Shown piece after piece: positions 25,177 through 33,983 of a stretch of DNA of 64,000 nucleotides. This stretch comes from Pseudomonas abieticivorans (GTDB taxonomy: Bacteria > Pseudomonadota > Gammaproteobacteria > Pseudomonadales > Pseudomonadaceae). The translations under genes were made by a program, and so were the position numbers. The stretch is taken from NCBI RefSeq assembly GCF_023509015.1, contig NZ_CP094975.1, positions 5,201,501 through 5,265,500 of the forward strand. Direction: 5' to 3'. Position 1 is the first letter of the stretch, and every line of letters begins with the position of its first letter. The notes under the pieces were generated by a model. It searched no databases and was not told the DNA's origin. It saw only the letters and a list, made by a program, of their open reading frames with translations.

Positions 25177-26527
25177 CTAAAACTGCGACTGCACCTGCAA
25201 GCCCACCACCAACGCATTATCGACTTCACGCACACCGTCTGGGTGCTTGATGTACTGCAGGTTAGGCATCACGTTCAGCCATTTGGTGGCCTGGATGCCG
25301 TAGTTAAGCTCCGTGGCGTACTCGCTATGCTGTTCGGGGATGTACCCGGCGGCGTCGTAGCCCAGGCCGCTCTGCGCATTGGCCGTCTTGGCGTTACGCA
25401 AAAACAGCGAGCTGGCATGGATGCGCGCTACGCCAAACCCCAGGGTGTCGGTGGGGCGGGCGTCGAACGGGCCTTTGTACACCAGGCTGAGCTTCTGGTA
25501 GCTGTCCACCGGCGTGGTGGCGCGGTCCTGGAAGGTGGCGCTGGCGGTCAGGGTCAGGCCGCGGGAGGTGTCGCCGCCCACCGAGGTCAAGTTGTTGTTT
25601 GCCCACCAGCCAGAAACCGTGGCGGCTGCTGTCGCTGCGGTAGTCGTTGCCGGTGATCGCGGCGGGCTGGTTGTTGGCGTCCTTGTACACGTCGGTGCCA
25701 TTGGCGCTGCTGTGGTAGTAACCGATGCGGTATTCGCCCGGCAGTTGGTTGACCGTGGGCGCCCACACCAGCTCGACCGGGACCAGGGTGCCGGTGGTGC
25801 CGCTGCCGTTGAGCTTGAAGCCGTTGTCGTTATCCAGATCCGAGGGGTTGATGTTGAAGGCGCCGATTTGCGCGTACACCTCGCTGCTCAAGCGGTAGCG
25901 CACGCGTGCGGCCCATTGGCTGATGGGGCCGTTGTAGATGCTGTCGACATAGTTGCCCGGTTGCGATCCGCAAAAGGCCAGGCCCTGGAAGGCGCAATCC
26001 TCGACGGCAAAGTCATCGCTGACGGCAAAGCGACCGGCCTTGATGTTCAGCCGGTCGTCGAACCAGCCTTTGCTCAGCCACAGCTCGCTGAGCCGGGTGA
26101 CGCTGCCGCGCCCCTGGATCTCCTGGGTGGAGCCCAGGCTGGTGGCGCGTGGGTCGCTGACCTTCTCGCTGATGTTGTCGCCGTTGCGGTTGGTCAGGGA
26201 AATGCTGAAGGCGGCATCGTTCCAGCCCAGCAGTTTTTGCAGGTCGAGGTTGGCGCCCAGGTTGAACTGGTCGGCGTAGCGGGTGACGCGGTCGTGGCTG
26301 TAGCCGCCCTTCACGTTGGACGCCGATTCGCCGGTGTAGCCCATCTGTATGTCGATGCCCTTGTTCAGCCACTCGGTGCGCAAGCCGCCCCAGTCGCCGG
26401 TCATCCAGGGCGAGTCGACGGCGAAGGCATCGGCGGCGTGAGCGGTGATGGCCCAACCGGACGCGGCGCAGACCGACATCAGCAGGGTAAGGGCCTGGCG
26501 CGGGCGGCGGGCTGTGGAACGTTGCAT
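25177..26527 (-). pseudogene. OprB-type carbohydrate porin, one-base frameshift
   Basis: Signal peptide (ending AITAHA), then the OprB-family start SPWMTGDWGGLRTEWLNKGI and beta-strand-rich sequence to RHGFWLVGKQQL. From there the sequence continues in another frame as TSVGGDTSRGLTL through to a C-terminal QSQF ending in Phe, as outer-membrane barrels do. One extra base within 25588-25600 (plus strand TCAAGTTGTTGTT) explains the break; the repaired protein is about 449 aa, normal for OprB. It follows the cytochrome c gene by 12 bases, so it is the last gene of dehydrogenase operon B. Either a real inactivation or a sequencing error. ATG 26527 follows AAGGGAA. Confidence 0.85.
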
Positions 26528-26539
26528 GGTCAATTCCCT

Positions 26540-27871
26540 TTAGTTGGAAGCGTTGCTGGCGCCCAGTTGCGCTGGCAGCTTGAGGTCTTTGCGCACTTGG
26601 GCTACTTGCGCCGCGCTGACCGCCGAGGCGGCGTTGCCCCAGCTGTTGCGCGTGTAGGTCAGCAGCGAGGCAATTTGCTGGTCGGACAGCTTCCAGGCGA
26701 AGCTGGGCATGGCGCCGCTGGTGGGGTTGTTCAGCGTCACGGCGCCGCGCCCGCCTTGCAGCACGGTGGTCATCAGCGTCTGGGCGTTGGCCGATTGCAA
26801 CGCGGGGTTGTTGGCCAGGCCCGCAGCGATGCCGTTGATGCCTTTGCCGTCGCTGTTATGGCAGGCCGAACAGTTGACCGCGTACACGTTGGCCCCTTGT
26901 TTCATGGCGCTGTCGGTGGCCGGCAAGGGTTCGGGCCGGGTGGTGCTGGAGCCTGGCAAGCTGTGCAGGTAGGCGGCCACGGCCAGCAGGTCGTCATCGG
27001 TCATGTGCTGGGTGGAGTTGGTCACAGCTTCCGCCATCGGCCCCGAGGCCACGGCAATGTCGTTGCTGCCGGTTTTCAGGTACTGCACGATCTGCGCCTG
27101 CGACCAGCCGCCCACGCCCACGTAGCGGTTGCCGGTGATCTCGGGCGCATGCCAGCCGGCCAGGTCGCCGCCCTGCAAAAAGGCTGCGCCCTTGTCGCCA
27201 CCCAGGAAGTTCTTGGCGGTGTGGCAGGCTGCGCAATGCCCCAGCCCTTGCACCAGGTAGGCACCACGGTTGACCTGGGCGCTGGCGCCGGCCACGGGCA
27301 CGAACGGCGTCTTGTCGAAGAACAGCAGGTTCCAGCCCATCATCATCAAGCGAATGTTGAACGGGAACGGCAACTGGTTGGACACCACCTTGTTGTCGAT
27401 GGCCGGCACGGTTTGCATGTAGGCCCAGAGGTCGTGCATGTCCTGGTCGCTGACTTTCACGTAGGCGTTGTAGGGCATGGCCGGGTAAAGGTTTTCGCCG
27501 TCGCGGCCACGGCCTTCGCGCACGGCGCGGGTGAACTGGGCCTCGGTCCAGGCGCCGATGCCGGTGCTTTTGTCCGAGGTGATGTTGCTGGCCAACAGCT
27601 TGCCGAACGGCGTTTCCAAGGCATAGCCACCGGCGAACGGTTTGCCCTGGTGCGGGTCGGTGTGGCACGCGGCGCAGTCACCGGCAATGGCCACGTAGCG
27701 GCCACGGGTCACGGCGGGGTCTTGCGTGGTAGCCGGGGCGTTGATGCCCAGGCCGGTATCGGTTTGCTGGCCGGGGCTGGCGATCGCGTCGGCGGCCTGG
27801 GCCGTGCCCAGGTTCAGTAGCAGCAGGGCCGCCAGGCAAGTGCCGGTAGCCAGGTGTTTGCGCATGATCAT
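26540..27871 (-). CDS. Triheme cytochrome c subunit of FAD-dependent dehydrogenase (complex B)
   Basis: A 443-aa cytochrome with a cleavable-looking signal (LAALLLLNLGTAQA) and three CXXCH sites: the first at C66-C69-H70 (GDCAACHTD), then GHCAACHTAKN and NCSACHNSDG. It is paralogous to the complex A cytochrome at 11668 and should carry electrons to the quinone pool or an oxidase. ATG 27871 follows GGAGG; it overlaps the flavoprotein stop in ATGA, so the two are translationally coupled. Confidence 0.9.
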   Translation of the reverse strand: MIMRKHLATGTCLAALLLLNLGTAQAADAIASPGQQTDTGLGINAPATTQDPAVTRGRYVAIAGDCAACHTDPHQGKPFAGGYALETPFGKLLASNITSDKSTGIGAWTEAQFTRAVREGRGRDGENLYPAMPYNAYVKVSDQDMHDLWAYMQTVPAIDNKVVSNQLPFPFNIRLMMMGWNLLFFDKTPFVPVAGASAQVNRGAYLVQGLGHCAACHTAKNFLGGDKGAAFLQGGDLAGWHAPEITGNRYVGVGGWSQAQIVQYLKTGSNDIAVASGPMAEAVTNSTQHMTDDDLLAVAAYLHSLPGSSTTRPEPLPATDSAMKQGANVYAVNCSACHNSDGKGINGIAAGLANNPALQSANAQTLMTTVLQGGRGAVTLNNPTSGAMPSFAWKLSDQQIASLLTYTRNSWGNAASAVSAAQVAQVRKDLKLPAQLGASNASN

Positions 27872-29646
27872 GCCGGTACCTCCACCAATGGGCCACGTTT
27901 GGCCAGGTACTGTTCCAGGATGGCCTTGGCCGTCCACAGGCTCAGGGCGCCGATGGTGGAGGTGGGGTTATAGCCGGCGTTGTTGGGGAAGGAGGACGCG
28001 CCCAGGACAAACACGTTGTGCACGTCCCAGCTCTGCTGATAGCGGTTCAGGGCACTGGTGCGCGGGTCCAGCCCCATCACCGCGCCACCGATGGTGTGGT
28101 CGCTGGCCGGCAGGTACGGGCCGTAGTTGATGGCTGCCGAGTCGAAGCCGTTGACGATCTTGGCGCCCATGGCCTTGCCGATTTCCACGCTCTTGTCCTC
28201 GATGAACTTGGCCGAGCGGCGGTCGTTGTCGTTGTAGTCGAAGGTCACGCGGATCAAGGGGTCGCCGTGGGCGTCCTTGTATTCCGGGTCCAGGTCCAGG
28301 TAGCTGTCGACGTGGGAGTAACTGGTGCCCTGGCCGAAGATGAACGTGCCGTTCTGGAAGGCGTGGGTGTAGGCTTTTTTCCAGTCGCTGCCCCAACGCG
28401 GTGTGCCCGGGGGCACCGCGTCGGCGTTGCCGATCGGGCGTGCGCCGCGGGCCACCACGAGGATGCCAGCACCGCCGATAAAGCCAAGCCCGGTGTGGTC
28501 GAAGTTATCGCCGTTGTAGTCATCTACCTGGGCCGACAAGGCGCCGGCGCCAATGTACTGGTTCAACTGCTCGTCTTCGAAAAACAGGTTGGCACCCGAC
28601 ACGGTCTGGAAGCAGTAGGCGCGGCCGACCACCCCCTCGCGGGTCTGGGGGTTGTACGGCGTGCCGATCTTGGAGAGCAGCATCAAGCGCACGTTTTGCA
28701 TCTGGAACGCCGAGAAGATCACGATATCGGCGGGCTGTTCCCATTCCTGGTTGTTGCGGTCCAGGTAGGTCACGCCGGTGGCAGTCTTGCCGTCTTCGGC
28801 CAGGTTGGCGCGCAACACGGCCGACTCGGTCAGCACGGTGAAGTTGCTGCGCTGCATCAGTGCCGGCACCACGCAGGCATTGGGGCTGGATTTGGAGAAG
28901 TTGCCGCAGCCGTAGTACAGGCAATAACCACAGTAGGTGCACGGGCCCATGCGCACGCCCAGCGGGTTGGTGTAGGCCTGCGAGGCTTGGCCGGCCGGCA
29001 CCATGAACGGGTGCAGGCCCAGCGTGTTGCTGCCCTCGGTGAACAGGTCGGTCAGGCGCGTGGTGGCCAGCGGCGGCAGTGGGAATTCGCTTTTGCGGTT
29101 GCCCTCGAAGATGTTCGCCCCCTCGATTTTCTCGCCGTTAAGCACGCCGGCCTTGCCCGACACCCCGGCGATGCGCTCGAAGCGCTCGTAAAAGGGTTCC
29201 AGCTCATCGTAGGTCACGCCCCAGTCTTGCACGATCAGGCCGTCGGCCAGTTGCGCCTTGCCGTAGCGCTTGAGCGTGTAACTGTAGGGCTCGAAATCGA
29301 ACGGCAAGAAGCGCCAGGCCATGCCGGCCCAGTGGGTGCCGGAACCGCCGACGTTGTAGCCCAACTCGTTCAAGCTCCAGTCGCGGGTAGGCAGCGCGGT
29401 TTGCGAACGGTTGTTGCGAAAGGTGGTGGTTTCGATCGCCGGTGGCAGCAGCAGGCTGCGGCGGGTGTCCCAGCGCAACTCGTCGGTGTCGACCGAGGGC
29501 GGGAAATCAGTGGCGGTTTCGACCCAGGGGCCGCGTTCGATCGCGACCACGTTGAGCCCGGCACGGGTCAACTCTTCGGCGATCAGGGAGCCGCACCAGC
29601 CGAGGCCGACGATCACAGCGTCGGCTTTGGGGCGTACAGTGGCCAT
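27868..29646 (-). CDS. GMC-family FAD dehydrogenase, large catalytic subunit (complex B)
   Basis: A 592-aa flavoprotein close to the complex A subunit at 12984. It has GLGWCGSLIAEEL (FAD binding), the Cys-rich loop CTYCGYCLYYGCGNFSK, and the C-terminal HNVFVLGASSFPNNAGYNPT. No signal peptide; export is likely by hitch-hiking on the Tat-signal small subunit. ATG 29646 lies ten bases after GAGG. Different loops from complex A suggest a different sugar, polyol or aldonate substrate, which cannot be named. Confidence 0.88.
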   Translation of the reverse strand: MATVRPKADAVIVGLGWCGSLIAEELTRAGLNVVAIERGPWVETATDFPPSVDTDELRWDTRRSLLLPPAIETTTFRNNRSQTALPTRDWSLNELGYNVGGSGTHWAGMAWRFLPFDFEPYSYTLKRYGKAQLADGLIVQDWGVTYDELEPFYERFERIAGVSGKAGVLNGEKIEGANIFEGNRKSEFPLPPLATTRLTDLFTEGSNTLGLHPFMVPAGQASQAYTNPLGVRMGPCTYCGYCLYYGCGNFSKSSPNACVVPALMQRSNFTVLTESAVLRANLAEDGKTATGVTYLDRNNQEWEQPADIVIFSAFQMQNVRLMLLSKIGTPYNPQTREGVVGRAYCFQTVSGANLFFEDEQLNQYIGAGALSAQVDDYNGDNFDHTGLGFIGGAGILVVARGARPIGNADAVPPGTPRWGSDWKKAYTHAFQNGTFIFGQGTSYSHVDSYLDLDPEYKDAHGDPLIRVTFDYNDNDRRSAKFIEDKSVEIGKAMGAKIVNGFDSAAINYGPYLPASDHTIGGAVMGLDPRTSALNRYQQSWDVHNVFVLGASSFPNNAGYNPTSTIGALSLWTAKAILEQYLAKRGPLVEVPA

Positions 29647-29730
29647 GCACAATACCTCTTCAATACAGCGTCAATCACGGACATAACGGCAAGTGTCGGC
29701 GGGCCGCACTGCTCACATTTTTTCAGGCGG

Positions 29731-30450
29731 TTACAGGGTGTTGTCGATCAGGCTGGTGGGGATGATCTGCAGCTTCTGGCCCTTCTTGGCGATCAGGTCG
29801 CGAAAGTCATAGCGCGCGCCGGGGAAGCCGATCATTTTCCAGCTGGCCATGCCCTTGTTGCCGCCGTAGATAGGATCGGCAAAAAAGCCCTCGCGCACGT
29901 TGGCCAGGATCTGCTCGAACAACTCTTTGGTTTCGACGCTGGGGCCCAGGTCCAACTTGCCGCTTTCCAGGGCGCGCAGCAGGTCGTCTTGCTGGCTGCC
30001 ATCCAGCTGCACGAAGGGTTTGGCAAAAGCGTGCTGGCAATGCGCATCGATGGCGGCAAGGCCGTTGCGCCAGCGCTCGGCCGGGGTCAATGGCGACTGG
30101 GTGCCTTGCTCGGGGGTGCCTTTGACGAAGCGCCCCAGGCGGTACAGGGTGGCGCCTTTGCCGTAGTCGCCGGCCAACTGGCGGTCGACGAACACGGCGC
30201 AGCCGGCTTCCTTGCCACCGATGCTCAGCTCATCGGCCGGGATCAAGCGGTCGGCGATGGCGCCGGTGGTGTCCAGTTCTGCCTGGGTGAAAAACGCCAG
30301 GCCGCCCTGGCGCGGCGCGGCCAGGGGCGGCAGGCTGACCTTGCCCGGCTCCCAGGGCTGGCCGCCGCTGACCACTTCGGCTCGCGCAGCCGGCAGGGTG
30401 GAGGCCGCCGCCAATGCCAACGCCGATGAAAGGAAGCTTCTGCGTTGCAT
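29731..30450 (-). CDS. Small subunit of FAD-dependent dehydrogenase, gluconate 2-dehydrogenase subunit 3 family (complex B)
   Basis: A 239-aa Tat-exported protein (MQRRSFLSSALALAAASTLP). The Gluconate_2-dh3 domain has TTGAIADRLIPADELSIGGK, EAGCAVFVDRQLAGDYGKGA and ADPIYGGNKGMASWKMIGFP. First gene of operon B: small subunit, GMC, cytochrome c, OprB porin. The palindrome at 30584-30601 and the lacI-type gene lie just upstream on the same strand. Confidence 0.88.
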   Translation of the reverse strand: MQRRSFLSSALALAAASTLPAARAEVVSGGQPWEPGKVSLPPLAAPRQGGLAFFTQAELDTTGAIADRLIPADELSIGGKEAGCAVFVDRQLAGDYGKGATLYRLGRFVKGTPEQGTQSPLTPAERWRNGLAAIDAHCQHAFAKPFVQLDGSQQDDLLRALESGKLDLGPSVETKELFEQILANVREGFFADPIYGGNKGMASWKMIGFPGARYDFRDLIAKKGQKLQIIPTSLIDNTL

Positions 30451-30583
30451 AGTAAATCCTGTGTGAAAGGGGAATTGGAGGCGCGACGGTGCCCGGCAAC
30501 TGCCACGCAAAGAGGGGGAGGGGCGACCTATCGGCCGGCGCAGGCGAGTCTAGGGTGCGACAACTCGCCACGCCATTAACAAA

Positions 30584-30601
30584 TTGACGTGTTTGCGTCA
30601 A
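30584..30601. promoter_or_regulatory. Palindrome TTGACG-N6-CGTCAA upstream of dehydrogenase complex B
   Basis: TTGACGTGTTTGCGTCAA, the partner of the site at 15709-15726, with identical arms and spacing; the flank TCTAGGGTGCGACAACTCGCC is also conserved between the two. It lies 134 bp before the small-subunit ATG and directly after the lacI-type gene, whose last codons it nearly touches. Confidence 0.65.
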
Positions 30602-30608
30602 AAACCAT

Positions 30609-31631
30609 TCAGTTGGGCAGGTTTTCGTCGATGACGATACGCAATTGAGGGCTGACCTGGGCCGGCGTCTCAAGGTCGCCGTTGGCGTACAGCAGGTGCT
30701 GGATGGCGGCTTCGGCCTGGCATTCCGGGTCTTGGTCGAGCACCAGCGACAGCAGGCCCTCGCGCAGCAGGCCGGCGTGTTGCTCGCTGGCCTCGTGGGT
30801 GATCCACACGGGCCGGGCGGGCTGTTCCAGCAACGCCTTGCCGATGCCTGCCGAACCACTGCCACTGTTGTAGATGGCCGCCAGGGGCTGGCCACCGGCC
30901 AAGGCATCACGCACCGCCTGTGCGGTTTGCAGGTCGTCGTCATGGCATGCCACCGGCCCTGTCACCACCAGCCCCGGCGCGCGCTCGCGCAGCACCTGCA
31001 GAAAACCTTCGACCCGTTCCTGGTGGGCGTGGTAAAGCAGCGAGTTGGTGATCAACAGCACGCGCCCGGCGCTGGGCAATACCCATTGGCTGAGCAAGCG
31101 CGCGGCGGTGCGCCCGGCCACCCGGTTGTCGATGCCAATGTAGGTGGCCCCCGGCAGCCCTGACAGGCCGCTGGTGAGCAACACCACCGGCACGCCCTGG
31201 TCGATTTGCGCTTGCAGCGCCGTGCGGATGGCCGGCAGGTCGTGGGCCACCACGATCAGGCCCTGGCGGGCAGTCTTGGGCGTGGCGATAAAGTCGAGCA
31301 ACTGTTGCGGGTTACGCTCATCCCAGGTTTGGCGTTGCAGCACCAGGCGCGCGCGCAGCAATTGGGCCTGGCGGGCAAAGGCTGCGGCAACACGGCGGTA
31401 ATGGTCGGTGGTGCTGTCCACCATCAGCACGTCAAACCGCAGCAACCCATGCACGGGGGAGGGCAGCAAGCGCTTGAGCCCCAGCGCCCGGGCGGCATTG
31501 AGCACCTTGCGCCGCTTGGCATCCGACACGCTGCCGCGCTCGTTGAGCACCCGGTCCACGGTGCTCAGGCTGACGCCCGCCAGTTCGGCGACGTGGTTCA
31601 GGCGGTTCTTGCGCGCAATGCTGTCCAACAC
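30609..31631 (-). CDS. LacI-family transcriptional regulator (second)
   Basis: A repressor of about 340 aa. The LacI helix-turn-helix is NHVAELAGVSLSTVDRVLNE and the effector domain has FDVLMVDSTTDHYRRVAAAF, VVLLTSGLSGLPGATYIGID and AIYNSGSGSAGIGKALL. The family normally begins a few residues before the helix-turn-helix, so the GTG at 31631 (or TTG at 31628, better spaced from GGAAGG) is preferred over ATGs at 31679 and 31697, which would add a Pro/Arg-rich tail. It lies directly upstream of operon B on the same strand and probably controls it. Confidence 0.8.
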   Translation of the reverse strand: MLDSIARKNRLNHVAELAGVSLSTVDRVLNERGSVSDAKRRKVLNAARALGLKRLLPSPVHGLLRFDVLMVDSTTDHYRRVAAAFARQAQLLRARLVLQRQTWDERNPQQLLDFIATPKTARQGLIVVAHDLPAIRTALQAQIDQGVPVVLLTSGLSGLPGATYIGIDNRVAGRTAARLLSQWVLPSAGRVLLITNSLLYHAHQERVEGFLQVLRERAPGLVVTGPVACHDDDLQTAQAVRDALAGGQPLAAIYNSGSGSAGIGKALLEQPARPVWITHEASEQHAGLLREGLLSLVLDQDPECQAEAAIQHLLYANGDLETPAQVSPQLRIVIDENLPN

Positions 31632-31732
31632 AAACCTTCCATGCAGGGGAGGGGGCCTTCGAGGCCGGGCATCTAGCATGTTCAACCAGACCTCCATTCG
31701 TCAACTCACCCATGACGGCGCGCACGGGAACG

Positions 31733-31761
31733 TTGACCGAACAAATCCGCTTGGATAATAC
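31733..31761 (+). promoter_or_regulatory. Sigma70-type promoter for the SOS-type small operon
   Basis: A -35 box TTGACC (31733-31738), 17-bp spacer and a -10-like TAATAC (31756-31761) that runs into the LexA-type box. Binding of LexA there would block the polymerase. The -10 match is only partial. Confidence 0.45.
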
Positions 31762-31776
31762 TGTGTGCATATACAG
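31761..31776. promoter_or_regulatory. LexA (SOS) box
   Basis: CTGTGTGCATATACAG: exact CTGT-N8-ACAG, flanked by TA on each side (TACTGT...ACAGTA) as in the LexA consensus TACTGTATATNNATACAGTA. It lies 18 bp before the ATG at 31795. Confidence 0.8.
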
Positions 31777-31794
31777 TATTTTCGAGTAGCCCCG

Positions 31795-32013
31795 ATGAAC
31801 GATGCCACCGACGATGAAGCCTTCGCCTTGGGCCTGCCCACCCGAGGGGAGATCTACGAGCAACAGTGCGCCTTGCTGGAAACCGAACTGGCCGACTCCT
31901 ACCAGGAGGTGCGCCACTGCCGTCAGCGCATTGCCAAGTTGGTGCGCATGGCCGATGAACTGACCGGCGAGCGCGACCGCTTGAGGGCCGCGTTGAACCG
32001 GCTGCAGGGGTAG
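31795..32013 (+). CDS. Small coiled-coil protein of unknown function, SOS-type promoter
   Basis: A 72-aa hydrophilic protein starting MNDATDDEAFALGLPTRGEI. Residues 20-70 form one predicted helix with heptad character (YEQQCALLETELADSYQEVR ... LTGERDRLRAALNRLQ). An in-frame ATG at 31765 lies inside the LexA box, so the start at 31795 is chosen. It is followed two bases later by another small gene. I do not recognise the family. The LexA box predicts induction by DNA damage. Confidence 0.6.
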   Translation: MNDATDDEAFALGLPTRGEIYEQQCALLETELADSYQEVRHCRQRIAKLVRMADELTGERDRLRAALNRLQG

Positions 32014-32015
32014 CC

Positions 32016-32312
32016 ATGCAGTTACTTGTGACGCGGCGCCGCCACCTTGGCCAGGCGTTGGAGGCGACAGCCGTGCGTGCCATGCAACCGGTCAAGGGCG
32101 ACCTGCAATTGGCCCGTTGCAAGGTGCCGTGCCTGGGCCGCGAAACCAACGTGGCGAGGGTGTTGCCGGTGGATCCGCTGGGGAGCGCGCCGATACCTGA
32201 TTTGCTGGAGGCGATGCTGACCGGGATGTCGACCACGGGGTTCAATTTGACGGGGATCGAGGAGGTCGAGGGGGCGTTGTATGCGCAGTCGTGGTGGTGT
32301 CGGGAGGGGTAG
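32016..32312 (+). CDS. Small protein of unknown function, second gene of SOS-type pair
   Basis: A 98-aa protein starting two bases after the previous stop, with CAGGGG as ribosome site, so it is translationally coupled. Sequence features: a basic N-terminal third (RRRHLGQALEATAVRAMQPV) and an acidic C-terminal part (TGIEEVEGALYAQSWWC). No membrane segment or known motif seen. Its stop codon lies at the edge of the perfect hairpin at 32312. Confidence 0.55.
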   Translation: MQLLVTRRRHLGQALEATAVRAMQPVKGDLQLARCKVPCLGRETNVARVLPVDPLGSAPIPDLLEAMLTGMSTTGFNLTGIEEVEGALYAQSWWCREG

Positions 32313-32342
32313 TGGCAGGCTGCGTTTACCGCAGCCTGCCAC
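32312..32342. terminator. Perfect 13-bp hairpin between convergent genes
   Basis: GTGGCAGGCTGCG, loop TTTAC, CGCAGCCTGCCAC. It lies between the stop codons of the small SOS-type gene and the ABC ATPase gene and can serve both strands, although no long T-run follows. Confidence 0.65.
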
Positions 32343-32347
32343 CGGTT

Positions 32348-33181
32348 TCAATGCTCCTGGGGCCCGTCGTGGAGCAAATGGAAGATATTCCTTTTCATCC
32401 GGATAAACTCGGGGTCCATCACCATGTCCAGGTTGCGCGGCCGCCCGATCGGCACGTCCAGCACTTCCTTGATTCGCCCGGGCCGTGCGCCCATCACGAA
32501 GATCCGATCGCCCAGCAAAATCGCCTCGTCGATGTCGTGGGTCACGAACAGCACGGTCTTCTTGCTGTGCTCCCACACCTTCAACAGCAACTGCTGCATC
32601 TGCAACCGCGTCTGGCTGTCCAGCGCGCCGAAGGGCTCGTCCATCAGCAAGATCTGCGGGTCGTTCGCCAAGGCCCGGGCGATGGCCACCCGTTGCATCA
32701 TGCCGCCGGACAACTGCTTGGAAAAGTTGTCGGCAAAGCGCTGCAGGCCGACTTCGTTGAGGTAATGCTCGACGATGTCCTTGCGCTCGCCGGCCGGCAT
32801 GCCGCGGCGTTTCAAGCCGAACTCGATGTTCTGGCGCACGGTCAGCCAAGGGAACAAGGTATACCCCTGGAACACCATGCCGCGGTCGGCGCCGGGGCCG
32901 TCGACCTGTTGGCCGCCGACGTAAATCTCCCCGGACGAGGGCTCGGCCAGGCCGGCGGTGAGGTACAGCAGGCTGGACTTGCCACACCCCGAGGGGCCCA
33001 CCAGCACCGCGAACTGCTGGTCGGGCACCTCGAACGAGACCTTGTCCAAGGCCGTGAAGGTGCTGCCCGAGGGGGTCTTGTAGTGCAGGCTGACATTGTC
33101 CACCTTGAGCCTGGGCGCACCGTTGGCCGCCAGGTTCAACGGGGTGACCAGCCGAGGGGACGTTGCGGTTACTGAGCCCAT
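32348..33181 (-). CDS. ABC importer ATPase, nitrate/sulfonate/taurine type
   Basis: A 277-aa ATPase with Walker A GPSGCGKSS, Q-loop GYTLFPWLTVRQNIEFG, signature LSGGMMQRVAIARAL and Walker B ILLMDEPFGALD, as in SsuB/TauB/NrtD. ATG 33181 overlaps the permease stop by 13 bases, so the two are coupled; the upstream frame extension is not used. It is the last gene of the binding protein - permease - ATPase transcript. Confidence 0.9.
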   Translation of the reverse strand: MGSVTATSPRLVTPLNLAANGAPRLKVDNVSLHYKTPSGSTFTALDKVSFEVPDQQFAVLVGPSGCGKSSLLYLTAGLAEPSSGEIYVGGQQVDGPGADRGMVFQGYTLFPWLTVRQNIEFGLKRRGMPAGERKDIVEHYLNEVGLQRFADNFSKQLSGGMMQRVAIARALANDPQILLMDEPFGALDSQTRLQMQQLLLKVWEHSKKTVLFVTHDIDEAILLGDRIFVMGARPGRIKEVLDVPIGRPRNLDMVMDPEFIRMKRNIFHLLHDGPQEH

Positions 33182-33972
33182 GCGGCCACCTTCAAACGTA
33201 GGAATCGGAACAGTTGATCGGTGATCAGGCCCAGCAGGCCAATCACCGCGATCGCCAGGAAAATCACATCCACCTGGAACCCGCGCATGGCCTTGAGGCT
33301 CAGGTAGCCCAGGCCACTGGAGGCCGCCACCAGTTCGGCCACCACCAGGTAGGTCCAGGCCCAGCCCATGGTCACGCGCAGGGTGTCCAGCACCCCCGGC
33401 AACGAGGCCGGGGCGATGACGTGGATCACCGCGTCTGCGCGGCTGGAGCCCAAGGTGTAGGAGGCGTTGATCAGGTCCTTGGAGATGCCCTTGGACACGT
33501 CGGCGATCATCACCAGTTGCTGGAAGAACACCCCGAAAATGATGATCGATACCCGCTGTTCCAGGCCGATGCCAATCCACAGGATGAACAGCGGCACGAA
33601 CGAGGTCACCGGCAGGTAACGGATGAAGTTCACCAAGGGTTCGAGGAACGCCTGCACCACGCGAAAGCTGCCCATCAGCAAACCAATGGGCACGGCGACG
33701 ACGGACGAAATCACAAAGCCGACCATCACCACTTCCACGCTGGCCCACACATGTGGGCCCAGGGTGCCGTCACGCGCCAGGCGCATCGCGGCCTCCAGTA
33801 CTGCGCCGGGGGTGGGCAAGAACATCGCCGGCACCACGCCACCGTAGGAGAGAAAGGCCCACAGGCCGATCAACAGCGTCCAGGCCAGGGCGCTGGCGCT
33901 CCAGATCACCTGGATGGGCAAGCTGGTCTTGGGCGTCAGGCAGCGGTTGAGCCACGAATTGCGCTTGGACAT
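33169..33972 (-). CDS. ABC importer permease, SsuC/TauC type
   Basis: A 267-aa inner-membrane protein with about six helices and the coupling motif LINASYTLGSSRADAVIHVI (BPD_transp_1 EAA loop). RYLPVTSFVPLFILWIGIGL is typical of the nitrate/sulfonate/bicarbonate transporter group. It lies 11 bases after the binding-protein gene. Substrate is set by the binding protein, not by this subunit. Confidence 0.9.
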   Translation of the reverse strand: MSKRNSWLNRCLTPKTSLPIQVIWSASALAWTLLIGLWAFLSYGGVVPAMFLPTPGAVLEAAMRLARDGTLGPHVWASVEVVMVGFVISSVVAVPIGLLMGSFRVVQAFLEPLVNFIRYLPVTSFVPLFILWIGIGLEQRVSIIIFGVFFQQLVMIADVSKGISKDLINASYTLGSSRADAVIHVIAPASLPGVLDTLRVTMGWAWTYLVVAELVAASSGLGYLSLKAMRGFQVDVIFLAIAVIGLLGLITDQLFRFLRLKVAAWAQ

Positions 33973-33983
33973 GACCTGGGTTC

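Noticed and set aside
25514..27820. A 768-codon plus-strand open frame
   Set aside because: Antisense to the cytochrome c gene and the porin. Rich in G, V, A, H, Q with no motif; the minus strand has clear CXXCH and porin features.
28018..30429. An 803-codon plus-strand open frame
   Set aside because: Antisense to the GMC and small-subunit genes, which carry recognisable FAD and Tat motifs. It has no ribosome site or family pattern.
30541..30605. Sigma54-like GG/GC elements near the dehydrogenase B promoter
   Set aside because: The GG and GC pairs are separated by nine bases rather than ten in both paralogous promoters, so they do not fit a -24/-12 promoter.
32022..32987. A 321-codon minus-strand frame with Arg/Pro-rich sequence
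   Set aside because: It is out of frame with the ABC ATPase gene that occupies most of it and crosses the perfect hairpin at 32312.
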